From: Rhodamnia argentea
Taxonomy: Eukaryota > Streptophyta > Magnoliopsida > Myrtales > Myrtaceae
DNA: 64,000 bases
Reading direction: 5' to 3'
Assembly (NCBI RefSeq): GCF_020921035.1
Contig: NC_063156.1
Location: 11,730,501-11,794,500, forward strand
Shown: positions 54,755 to 64,000 of the stretch, in pieces
Layout of the letters: every line of letters begins with the position of its first letter
Position numbering within the stretch: the stretch's first letter is position 1
Notes under the pieces: generated by a model
What the model was told of the DNA's origin: nothing
Database searches by the model: none
The model's input: the letters and a program-made list of their open reading frames with translations, nothing else
Made by a program: the position numbers and the translations under genes

Positions 54755-56308
54755 GTATAATATGGCTTAGGCTTTTAGTAGCACAAAAAGCGAACCCGAA
54801 ACTTCGTTGCATAGGGAGCAAGTGCCAAATGAGTGTAAAAAAATAATCTTGTGCTTAAGTTAAGATGTGCGAACTTCGTTTCTTTTGATCAAGTTTATGA
54901 ATTTTAGGTTAATTTGTTTTAGTTATATGATAGTTGTGTGCTAGGATTCGAAATTTGCTAATGAACAATATTTTCAATTTTTTTTTCTACTGATAAACTA
55001 AACATTATGGGCTAAAATCTTGAACCCCGTTCGGACTGAACCGAGTAATTTTGGTCAGGGTCTTTTTGTCTTCATTTTTTTTTCCTGAGCCAGGCCCACT
55101 ATTGAGACAAGCAAAGTCAGGCCCGGCATGTTTGGGCTGGGCCGGAAATATCTCTCTAGGACCGGCTAGACCGGCCCGTTACCCCCCTGGTCGATGCCAA
55201 ACTAGCATGAGTTAAAGTACGATTACGTGACAAACATAACTACTTGAATCTGTTAATACTTTTGAATGGTTGTAGTCAGCGGATGCAAGAAAGATTAAGA
55301 GAGAGAGACAATGATTTTCTAAGCCACGTACACGTGAACTTCATAAACTTTAACTTATGTATTACGTAAGATTGCAGCAAATAATAGAAGCAGCTTGGCG
55401 AAAGTGTTCTAGGATTAGAGAGTTGATGTGATATGTAACAATGAATATGTCTGGACTCGAGTTTTTAAGTGCAAAGCAGGTTTTAATTGGATTTGTCAAT
55501 GGATGCATGGACTTGAGCTTCCGATGGCAACTCACCATTATGAGGCACGTTACGCTTGAGATGCTGCGAATTTTGATATGTCTAGCTGGACATACTCTCA
55601 TTCAAAATCTCGAAAATCTTTTTTTTTTATGGGGTGATATTTAGTTTGTCTGGGTTGATAGGGAATCTCGTTTTGTTTTGGATTATCCATTTGCCTATCA
55701 TTGTTCGAACCGAATTCACAATATTTCTCTTCTTTCGAGTTCTCTTTCGTTTTGAGATCGAGTTAAGTTGATTGTGCATGCTTGACAAATAAATCTTTCC
55801 CCTAAAATCTCGAAAATCTTTTTTTTTTTATCGGGATGATATTTAGTTTGGCTGGGTTGACAGGGAATCTCGTTTCGTTTTGGATCATCCATTTGCCTAT
55901 CATTGTTCGAACCGAATTCACAATATTTCTCTTCTTTCGAGTTCTCTTTCGTTTTCGGATCGAGTTAAGTCGATTGTGCATGCTTGACAAATAAAACCAT
56001 AAAGCATGTCCGAGACACGATTACATTTTGAGTCTTGTATTTCTATTGTTGAAAATTCACACTGTATTGTTTGCGAAAATGCTTTTAGGTAACATAATTC
56101 ATATTGTAACATTATCAAAAGAGCCCATAAGTAACAGTAACTCCTATCGAACGGTCTTTCACTAGTCCACTTTCATATTTGCACTTTAGGGGAAAGGTCG
56201 ATGCCCAAACTAGTATGTTATTCCGCAAAGTACCAATCACAAAATTTTGGGAAAACTTTCCAAATCTATATACTTCTATATAAGTGCACCTAGTTGATGT
56301 AAGAACTA
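54755..56308. other. Intergenic DNA with a 200-bp duplication
   Basis: About 55080-55190 is rich in GGGCCGG and CCGGCCCG words, like part of the repeat at 33.9-34.0 kb. The rest, apart from the duplication at 55604-55994, has no recognised feature. Confidence 0.4.
55604..55994. repeat. Tandem duplication, unit 200 bp
   Basis: Two nearly identical copies start AAAATCTCGAAAATCTT at 55604 and 55804, each ending near GCATGCTTGACAAATAAA. Only a few substitutions separate them. Confidence 0.9.
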
Positions 56309-56980
56309 AAAAAATTGTCCAAAAAGTCCTAAAACTATTACATTGTTGCCAATTCACTCCTATACTTTTTTCACGTTTTGCTAATTGAGTCTATTCGTCC
56401 AATTTCAGTCGGAAATCCCCGACATGGACACCGTTTATCTTACGTGACACCATCGGTGCTGACACGGATAATTTTCAATAATATTCTTCATTTATATATT
56501 TTTTTTCTTTTCCCTTTTCTTTTCTTTTTCTTTGTTGTGGTAGGCAAGGGTTGTCGGGCCCTAGACCCTTGCCGGCCATTGGATGGGGATTGCATGGCCC
56601 TCATCACCCATGGACAAGGCCATCGCGGCCATATATGAAGCTAGCCTCGCATGGATCCGGACGAGGCCATCGTGGCCGCGGGCGAGGCCAACCTCACACA
56701 GATTTGGGCAAGGCTACCTCGCTCGCGGTCGGCGAGGGCATTCCGGTCTTCTCCGGCCACAGTAAAGAAAAAGTAAAAAAAAAGGGAAAAAATTAGTAAA
56801 AAAATTTGAGAAAATATTTAAATATTATTAAAAAAATTGTAATGTCAACGATTTCTAGGTGGATGGACTCAAGTGGTAAGATATGAAAAATTTTAGCGCT
56901 TAATCGATAAAAATTTAAATGTTTAAGACTGAATTGCCAAAGCTGTAATAGGCTTAGGACTTTTGGAACAATTTTAAGAA
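56309..56980. mobile_element. Foldback TIR element with GC-rich core
   Basis: Left arm TTGTCCAAAAAGTCCTAAAA and right arm AGGACTTTTGGAACAA are inverted partners; further in, TTGCCAATTCACTCCTA mirrors AGACTGAATTGCCAAAG. The core at 56540-56760 is GC-rich with GGCGAGG words. A target duplication of about 9 bp is possible but imperfect. No transposase is present. Confidence 0.6.
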
Positions 56981-57044
56981 GAAAAATTATTTTACAATAG
57001 TCTAAGCCAATTCGTCACGATATAAAATTTCATGTGAATTTCAT

Positions 57045-57310
57045 GCATTTTTTTTTTTTTTTGGTAAGGTAAGTATGTATTGATTTTTCAAAAGTGCTAG
57101 GTACAAAAGATGCCGGACACAAAAACCATGAACTCGATATGGCACCGGGTGTGACATAGGGAGTTCAACGGTAAACCGGCTGCAAAATATAACTAAGCTA
57201 AGGGGGTAGTACAAACAAGTACCAACGAGGTTCAGAACCGCGACTTCAAGGGATGAAGTGCCGAAAGGAAGCCTTAGATATCGCACGCCATAATATATTT
57301 TGGGCACGAA
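57045..57310 (-). mobile_element. Possible retroposon 3' end with A-tail
   Basis: On the minus strand about 250 bp ends TACTTACCTTACC plus an A-run, like a LINE or SINE 3' end. A related block (AAGCCTGAGATATCGC) occurs near 52570. No target duplication was found, so this is uncertain. Confidence 0.3.
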
Positions 57311-58895
57311 TGATAGTCATTTCGTTCTTGGAAACTGCTTTTGGCCTGAAATAGATTTTTTTTTTATTTATACTCCTTAGATGAGTTTGTGAGCAAATAA
57401 GTGCGTTTAACCAAAAAAAAAATTTGTTCCCAAAATAAAAATTCATTGATAACAACATATGATTTCTAAAGTTATCGTATGTCGGCCTGAAAACTGGGAG
57501 CTAGTAATAGCAGAAATATTTATTTGATAACAACATAACGGTTGCCGGATGGTCGCTTGCGGTAACAGAAATATTCGTTTGATATTGTTATCAAACTCGT
57601 ACGGTCGCCAAGCCTCAACGGGAGATCGGCGGTCGGCGGACGGTGACCGGTTGCCTGGGGCCGGGGATGCGAGGGAAAGGGAGTGAGTAGTGAGAAATTT
57701 CTTTATTTATGTTTATGTTGTAAAAATAAAAAGTAAAAAGTTTATATTTCTCATTTCTGTTCTAAACCTCTTTATGGGCTAAAAATTAGTCTCAAAAATA
57801 GAAAAATGAAATATTTTTACCAAATGGATAAAATAGAAAAATAGAGAAACATAATAGTTACCTTTCGTGCCGTTTGTAGGACATGGCTCCATTTAAAATC
57901 TCAAACATTTTTTAACACCTGTTGGACCGATTTACGATTAGATATCTCTTATTTTTCGAGTATTTTTTTGTTTCTAAATCAAGTTGAATTAACATTCTTT
58001 GTTTAAGACAATAAAATATTTTAATGTTCGGCTCAAAATTGGATTCGGATTACTCAAGGAATAGGATCTTTGAAAAGAATTGTAGAGTTGGATTACTTAG
58101 CATATCTAGGATTCAACAACTACTCATTCTTTTTTTTTTAATCAATAATATCTAACTTGAATTTAATAACTGAAAAAACCAACAAACTACAAGAACAATG
58201 CTAGCAGAAAAAATTGAAAATTACAAAAATAAAACAAAGCAACCTACACCGCGCTAGTTGGAGCCGACACTGTCGCCATCGTGGCCGCCACCACGGCCGT
58301 CGCCACCGCCACGAGTGCCATTGTCCCTTACTTCCCTCTTTGCATGATCGAGCACTACTACGAGCGTCTCTCTGTCACTCTGAAACTCGAGCACAGCCAT
58401 GGAGTCCCCAAGCCATACCGTCACGGCCATGGAGGTTGCCAGGCTCGCGACACCCGCATCTGTGGTCAATGGAGGCCGAAGACATCCCTGGAGCAAATCG
58501 AAGGAGGTAGTGACCTCTATAGCCGCAGCTCCCGACCTTCGCGTATATCGATAGAGAGAGGGAGGGTAACAACGATGACTCAACCGGACAAGAGCTCTGG
58601 CGTCGATGACGAACGGAGGTGCGACGGCGATGACTCGTGGTGGTGATGTTTGGGCGGCGACGCGGCGGATCTACGTGGCCTTGGTCGGGCTGGGGCAGAA
58701 GAGGAAACGAATCTTTCATCTCATTGTTGATTGGTCACTTTTAGCAACTTCCTTCTGCCCCGTGAACCAATCTCTTACCCCATTCCACGTGCTACGACCA
58801 CGACCGTCGTTCCTAGATCGTCAAGCACAACGAAAAATTTCTAATCGTATCGCAATTGGGTCCATAATTGATCGATGTAGGCTGGAATTCTGATC
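57311..58895. other. Intergenic DNA with a GC-rich patch
   Basis: About 58250-58690 is GC-rich and open in several frames on both strands (GCCACC repeats). None of the translations is recognised, and I treat the open frames as composition. The remainder is AT-rich without features. Confidence 0.35.
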
Positions 58896-59016
58896 AAGCC
58901 TTGATCGATAGAATCTCCCAACACTTTTTCAAGAGCTTTCATTAGATTAAAATCATCCTAAACGCGTGCCCATAATCTGACATCGAATTGTTCTTGGACC
59001 TTTTTCTCGTTGTGCA
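58896..59016 (-). pseudogene. NB-ARC (NLR) relic
   Basis: The minus-strand frame reads VVHNEKKVQEQFDVRLWARV, a stop, then DDFNLMKALEKVLGDS. This is the stretch between P-loop and kinase-2 of a CNL protein (compare DDDRVKEQFEL and PEDFDLKK in NLR-1). The P-loop is missing on the upstream side, where unrelated repeat DNA begins. It is related to the relic at 1608-1883. Confidence 0.65.
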
Positions 59017-59481
59017 CAACTTAACAATGGAAAATTATTCAAAATGTTCTAACCTTATTGCGTTTTTATCAATTCAGTTTTAAATCTTTCAATTTTGCTA
59101 ATTTAAGTCTCGAATCTTTTCACATTTCGCTAATTGAGTCCATCCGAATAAACTTTTTGGACGATTTTCCTGCTTAACAAGCACGGTTTTGCCCGAACGT
59201 TCCGTTCTTATTATTGGAGGGTATGCCGCGCGGGGGTTGTCTTAGACCACTCTCCACGACGACGAAAATGATCTATTTGGCCATCATCTTTTCCTTGCCA
59301 TTGAAATAACAGTAGGATGTCTCAAGAGAACTTCATGAATGACAGACCATGAATGCCGACGTGGTCTCACCTTTGGCAGGCGATCGTAATGGCTATGCTA
59401 AAACAATCATTTTTGCTTTATAGGCAATGAACTGAACATTAACGTTTTAATGTGGTGCCACGTGACCCATTGGTTAATGGT

Positions 59482-60897
59482 TATCTTTTTGGGCAAAAGG
59501 ACATATGGATTGACAATATTTATGTATGGTGCTCACTTTGATGTTAATATTTTTTGTTGGCTCACTTAAGTGCCAAATCGGAGAAAAAAAGGATTAAGTG
59601 TCAATTCCGACCAAACAGTCCATGTGGCTTTTTTTTTTTAAATTAATTTTTCAATATTACGTGGATTTTTTTTTAAAAAGGGCAGTACACATGGCAATTT
59701 TTTTAAAAGATAAGTCCATCTGGCAACTTTTTTGAGAGAAGTTAAATTAAATCTAAAAAATAATCTTAAAAAATAAGAAAAAAGTAAAAAGAAAAAAGAA
59801 ATCAACAATTGCAGCGGCGAGTGCTTGCATAGCTCTCGTCCCTGCAGTCCCACCATCGCCGGCAATGGCGGGTGAGGGTGGAGGATGGGCCAGCGGGGGT
59901 CGCCGAGCCTCGGCCAGTGGCTGGCAAACCCCGCCAATGGCTGGCGAGGCCTCGACCTTGCAAATCTAGGGTTGTCGAGTCTCGCCACGGCTGTTCAAGG
60001 CCAGCGAGGCCTGGCCATAGCTGGGCAAGAAATCACCCCTTGGGGTTGGCATCAGGAAATCTGGGTTTTCGTTCTTCTTTCTCATGCTCTGTTTCTTAAA
60101 GAATGATTCTATCGGTGAGATCCAAGCTTTCTGGGTCTGCAAAATTAACCCTTTTTAAGCTAAATCTTATCAGAGTAATGCTTGACTTTGGGGAGAGCAA
60201 GGACGCGAGGCGTGATTGTTCTAATTTGGGTGTTCATCTTTTGGCAATTTCAGTTCTTGGGCTTGTAGTATCAGGGGACACAAGTGCGTGGGCTCTTGGT
60301 GCTGGGAGCAAGCACGATGGGAGAATTCTGAACAATGCGATAATTGTCGAGTCGGAAAAAGGCGTGGTCACTGCTGATGATGGTCGTTGTTCCGAGATCG
60401 GGGCGTCGATGCTTGGGAGAAGAGGGCCAGGCCGGCCTCGAACAGCCACGGCGAGGCTAGACCACGCCAGATCTACGAGGTCGAGGCTTCGCCAGCCATT
60501 GGCGGGGGTCGTTGGCCACTAGCCTGGGCTCGGCGATCCCCTACCCTCGCCGGCAACGGTGAGGGCTGTGCAAGCCAGCGCCCCCGTTTTCTTTTCTTTT
60601 CTTTACCTTTTTTAAATTATTTTTAAGCTTATTTTTTTAGTTTTTAGCTTATTTTTAATTTTTTTTAATATTACATGGAATTTTTTATTAACTTTTGGCT
60701 TTTTTTATTGCCGACTTGAATCCGACAAGCCATGTAGATGCCACGTAAGATTTCTGCGGCACTCACCGGAGTTGGTATTCAAATAATCGTTTTTCAAAAA
60801 AATTAGCAGTTAAGTGGTAAAAAAAAAATATATTGGCACAAAAGTAATCACCGTAAATAAATATTGTCACTGCATGTGTCCTTTTGCATATCTTTTT
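59482..60897. mobile_element. Pack-MULE: Mutator-like element carrying a GGT fragment
   Basis: The element 59491-60888 (1398 bp) is flanked by perfect 9-bp direct repeats TATCTTTTT (59482-59490 and 60889-60897). Its ends are inverted: GGGCAAAAGGACA at the left and TGTCCTTTTGCA at the right, with matching subterminal words (TTGACAATATTTAT and ATAAATATTGTCAC). A 9-bp duplication is the Mutator hallmark. It has no transposase. GC-rich blocks at 59810-60060 and 60420-60590 bracket a gamma-glutamyltranspeptidase fragment. The same ends occur on the 258-bp MITE in PP2A intron 7. Confidence 0.75.
60103..60425 (+). pseudogene. Captured 5' fragment of a gamma-glutamyltranspeptidase gene
   Basis: The plus-strand frame from ATG 60103 carries a hydrophobic anchor (GVHLLAISVLGLVVSG) and then DGRILNNAIIVESEKGVV and TADDGRCSEIGASMLGRRG. 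The latter is the conserved N-terminal motif of plant GGTs (membrane-anchored or vacuolar GGT types, as I recall). The match stops abruptly where the element's GC-rich block begins, so the catalytic Thr and small subunit are missing. The fragment is uninterrupted and in sense orientation with an ATG, so a short chimeric product is conceivable, but no enzyme activity is expected. Confidence 0.65.
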
Positions 60898-61094
60898 GTC
60901 TTTTTGGTTTTGAAGCTAAAAACCAGGACACCGATTCGGCTAAATCTATGGACCGAGCCCTCTCGGCCTCATCTTCATCTTAAGGATGTCCCATCTAGGC
61001 AATTACGAGGAACAATAGCATCCACAATTATGAGTTCAACTAATAGTGCCTGAGAGTGTAAAATTGACAAAGACTTTGAGCAGATACAATTTCT

Positions 61095-61629
61095 TTTTTT
61101 TTTTTGTTCATGTAATTAGCCTTTGTGCATTTATATTCATAAGTCCGCTCATAGCATCAAGAAGGAAAGAAGAACATAATCATCCTACGTAGAAGTGAGG
61201 TAAAACAAATTGACGTCGAAAAAAAAAATCGATTTTTAAATGCATTATTCCTATTGAACTCTTTAAATGGAACAATTGATAAAAAATAAGAATCATTTAT
61301 GCTAATTTACTAAAAACGGATTCAATGACACAGCGTGATTTCATTCACGGTCCGTGAATGAAAGATATTGTCATAAAGGAAATTCAATCATAAATAATGC
61401 TTCAGTTGATCTCATACAATACGAATCCCGCAATTTTCACCATAGAGAAATTTGCAATACAAACATAAGCGAGTAATATAGAAAGAGAGAAAGTAAAAGT
61501 TAAACAATATCAACGGCCATTGTTTTCGTCTCCGAAAATAGAAGAGATTGATGAATGATTAGCTGAGTCGCGCCTCCAAATCTTCGTGAAGGTCCATGCG
61601 GCGTGGCAAATAGATCACGGGGAGTTCAT
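61095..61629 (-). other. 3' tail segment of NLR-2 (copy C)
   Basis: Homologous to copies A (1930-2486) and B (9935-10500). The NLR-2 stop codon is followed at once by GTACGC (donor-like), and TGCAG ends at 61630 on the minus strand, giving a candidate 3'-UTR intron of about 418 bp with this segment as the last exon. Confidence 0.5.
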
Positions 61630-62047
61630 CTGCACTTAAAAAAAAAAAACCAAAATTTCCACGCATCAGATTTTTGATGAAAAATTTTTTACATCCATAT
61701 AGAAGTTAACTTTGCTAACTAATGGCAAATATCTTAGTAAATAGAACATCTAAGAAGAACAAATTCACATGAGACCACAACATATGCCATAATAGTATGT
61801 TACACATGTAAGTACTTTCCCGTTAGGGAATCAAGTCTTATTTTCGATATGGCAGATGGTACAGAGAAAGTGGGATTTGTCTAAATTCTTTCTGAGACAT
61901 AGAGTTTAAGGTGTCAATATTATGTGCATACTGCATTGTCAATGAGGAAGTCAGGAAAACAAAAGCATAAGATGGGAATCTCAATAGACGCCTATATTAT
62001 ACCTAACAACGAAGAAGAAATGAAGGGAGAGGGCGATAGATGCGTAC

Positions 62048-64000
62048 CTAAACCTCCGTCCATTGTATATCAATCAAATCAACTTCGATTCGAGGAATGT
62101 GAGCGATTTTGTGCCAATCCTCGCCAGTTTGTGGCTTGCATCTCCTGCTCAGTTCACCGCAATGTTCTATGCGTAACTCTTTCAGGACAGGGAGGGACCG
62201 GATTCCTTGCGGCATGGACCATAAGTTGGGACATCGGATCAGGAGGATTTCCCTGGGACGTGTATGGTTGGGCAGCCACTCGGGTATAGCCGTGAAGCTC
62301 GGGCAATCGTAGACGCAAAACGATTCCAAAGTGCGAGCAGATTCATCGAGACTATGGAGCAGCTCCCCCACTTGTTCGCAATTTACTATTGACAGTACAC
62401 GAAGACGGGAAGGAAAGCCGCCCTTCTTCTCCGAGATCGACATGAGTGGGGATTTCTGAATACGCAAGACCTCTAGGGAGATTAATTCCCCAAAAGGCAC
62501 TGACAATAGGCTCCCACAATTTATAATTTCCAACTCCCGAAGGCGAGTCAATCGGCAAGTACCTTCAAATAACATTTGGAGATTTTCGCATGCCTCGAAT
62601 CCCAAAAAATGAATGCTTTCCAGATATTGTATTCCACTTTCTTGCAGACTCTTTTGGTTTGTTGTTAAATACAGATATCTAAGACCGACGAGCCTATTCA
62701 TATTTTTGGGTAACTCGCCTAGCTCCGAGCAACCACCAACGTCCAACTGTAGCAAACTCTGCAACTCACAAATGGTATGTGGAAGCTTCTTCAACTGCTT
62801 GTTGTTGATGAGAAGTAACGATCTCAATTGCTTCAAGTTGCATATGGAACTTGGCAGCTCCTCAAAGCTACTATCCGACAAATCGAGAAACCGTAAGTGG
62901 TGACAGTTGGAGATGCACATTCTGGCAAATTTTCTAGTTTTAATTCCCTCATCAACCTGGTAATGAAACATAATTGCACGCAGCCTCTTTGACGTCTTCT
63001 TTCTCAGAAAAGGTGGGACTCCATCGTAGTTTGAAATTTCCTCCAACGAAGCAGTAGCGATCGCAACGCACCGAACTCTTTCTGAAATCTCTGCAGTATC
63101 TAAATCAACAGTAGCGCAATAGTTTTGTGCCACACTTGTTGCAAGAGAATGGACTAGATCGTGCACTTTAAATACCAACGTCAATTCTTGCTCCCGAACT
63201 TCTTGGATCAAACCTCTCTTCCACAGGTCTTTGACGTACTCAATGGCGACGTCTTCCAATGCTAGTTTTTCCCTTGTCGGCCTAATGAGTCCTAAAGCAA
63301 TCCAATGCCTAGCCAAATGGTGGGCCCAGATTTCTTGTCCTCTGGGGAAAAGTGATAAGATGGGAAAACATTGTTTTAAGTGGGTTGGTAAATCATCATA
63401 GCTAAGCTTAAGTACCGGCAGAAAGTTCCCTTCTATTTCCGCTAACTCCCATGTTTCGCTGTCTCTTACATATGCCCAATACCTTTCTTCGTCTTTTGTG
63501 CGAAGCAGACTCCCCAAAATTATCACAAGGAGAGGCACTCCTTGTGATTTTTTAACAATGTCATTTCCAATCTCAAGGAGTTCTGGACGAGGATGATTTT
63601 CGTCTTCGCTAAATGCCCATCTTTTAAATAAGGCCATAGAGTCCCTATGAGAAAGACCTTTTAGATTATGCGCCGGATGGGTACCCATGATAGAAGCTAC
63701 TTCTGAATTGCATGTTGTCACAATTATCTTACTTCCATTGGCTCCTACGCTTAGCAAATCTCTCAATTCTTTCCATCTACGGCTGTCATTGCTCCATACA
63801 TCATCCAAGACAAGTAAATATTTCTTGTCTTTGATGGTGTCTTGCAAACGTGTTTGCAACTGCTGAGTATCAAGGTTATTTAAACTCTGGCCAGTTGCAT
63901 CTTGAATAATTCCTTCAATAATTGTATTCAAATTGAAGTCCTTGGGCACATGTACCCATCGCCGCAACTCAAATTGCTCTTTCACACGATCGTCATTGTA
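62048..64000 (-). CDS. CC-NB-LRR resistance protein (RGA type), 5' end outside window
   Basis: Immune receptor paralogous to NLR-1. The open frame runs from the window edge for 650 codons to the stop at 62048, so the coiled coil and P-loop lie beyond the window. Visible: EQFELRRWVHV just after the P-loop, kinase-2 LLVLDDVWSND, RNBS-B SKIIVTTCNSEVA, GLPL variant SQGVPLL, RNBS-D CFPILSLFPRG, MHD variant VHD (FKVHDLVHSL), then LRRs (LRFLDLSDSSFEELPSSICN onward), ending IQWTEV. The Arg replaced by a stop in NLR-1 is intact here. The 3' flank also matches that of NLR-1, so the duplication unit included downstream DNA. No defect is seen in the visible part. Confidence 0.9.
   Translation of the reverse strand, partial: YNDDRVKEQFELRRWVHVPKDFNLNTIIEGIIQDATGQSLNNLDTQQLQTRLQDTIKDKKYLLVLDDVWSNDSRRWKELRDLLSVGANGSKIIVTTCNSEVASIMGTHPAHNLKGLSHRDSMALFKRWAFSEDENHPRPELLEIGNDIVKKSQGVPLLVIILGSLLRTKDEERYWAYVRDSETWELAEIEGNFLPVLKLSYDDLPTHLKQCFPILSLFPRGQEIWAHHLARHWIALGLIRPTREKLALEDVAIEYVKDLWKRGLIQEVREQELTLVFKVHDLVHSLATSVAQNYCATVDLDTAEISERVRCVAIATASLEEISNYDGVPPFLRKKTSKRLRAIMFHYQVDEGIKTRKFARMCISNCHHLRFLDLSDSSFEELPSSICNLKQLRSLLLINNKQLKKLPHTICELQSLLQLDVGGCSELGELPKNMNRLVGLRYLYLTTNQKSLQESGIQYLESIHFLGFEACENLQMLFEGTCRLTRLRELEIINCGSLLSVPFGELISLEVLRIQKSPLMSISEKKGGFPSRLRVLSIVNCEQVGELLHSLDESARTLESFCVYDCPSFTAIPEWLPNHTRPREILLIRCPNLWSMPQGIRSLPVLKELRIEHCGELSRRCKPQTGEDWHKIAHIPRIEVDLIDIQWTEV

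Noticed and set aside
58254-58719. Several overlapping open frames in a GC-rich patch
   Set aside because: Frames are open on both strands, there is no domain, and codons follow GCCACC repeats; a composition effect.

Overview
This is nuclear DNA from a flowering plant, most likely a woody eudicot. The genes are split by many short GT-AG introns, intergenic DNA is AT-rich and full of small transposons, and every recognised protein belongs to a plant family. The small TIR elements and the expanded CC-NB-LRR (CNL) family would fit Myrtaceae, but the sequence does not prove a genus.

Layout. The left flank (1-14 kb) and right flank (49-64 kb) are accessory DNA of a resistance-gene (NLR) cluster. 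NLR-1 (4318-6897, minus) is full length but has an in-frame stop just after its P-loop. NLR-2 (62048-64000, minus) is open as far as the window edge. NB-ARC relics lie at 1.6-1.9 kb and 58.9-59.0 kb. Three related copies of an NLR 3' tail lie at 1.9-2.5, 9.9-10.5 and 61.1-61.6 kb; the middle one has lost its gene.

The core (14.5-49.2 kb) holds five intact housekeeping genes: an F-box/LRR protein (+, 12 exons), a PORR-domain organelle RNA-binding protein (+, 2 exons), a DED1/DDX3-type DEAD-box helicase (RH11/RH37 type, -, 6 coding exons), a PP2A catalytic subunit (PP2A-3/4 type, +, 11 exons) and a long-chain-base-1-phosphate phosphatase (LPPD, -, 8 exons). All exon phases close and each protein has the family's length. 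From memory, this is the order of Arabidopsis At3g58530-At3g58490, so an old conserved block appears to be bracketed by a fast-evolving NLR cluster.

Mobile and repeat DNA is the richest source of observations. A 1.4-kb Mutator-like element with perfect 9-bp target duplications carries a gamma-glutamyltranspeptidase 5' fragment (Pack-MULE). Several foldback elements have AT-rich arms and GC-rich cores. A 258-bp foldback MITE lies in a PP2A intron. Six tiny A-tailed insertions of 20-27 bp are each flanked by 9-14-bp direct repeats. A 24-bp minisatellite of 19 units keeps an octapeptide reading frame open. No tRNA, rRNA, CRISPR array or autonomous transposase/reverse transcriptase gene was recognised.
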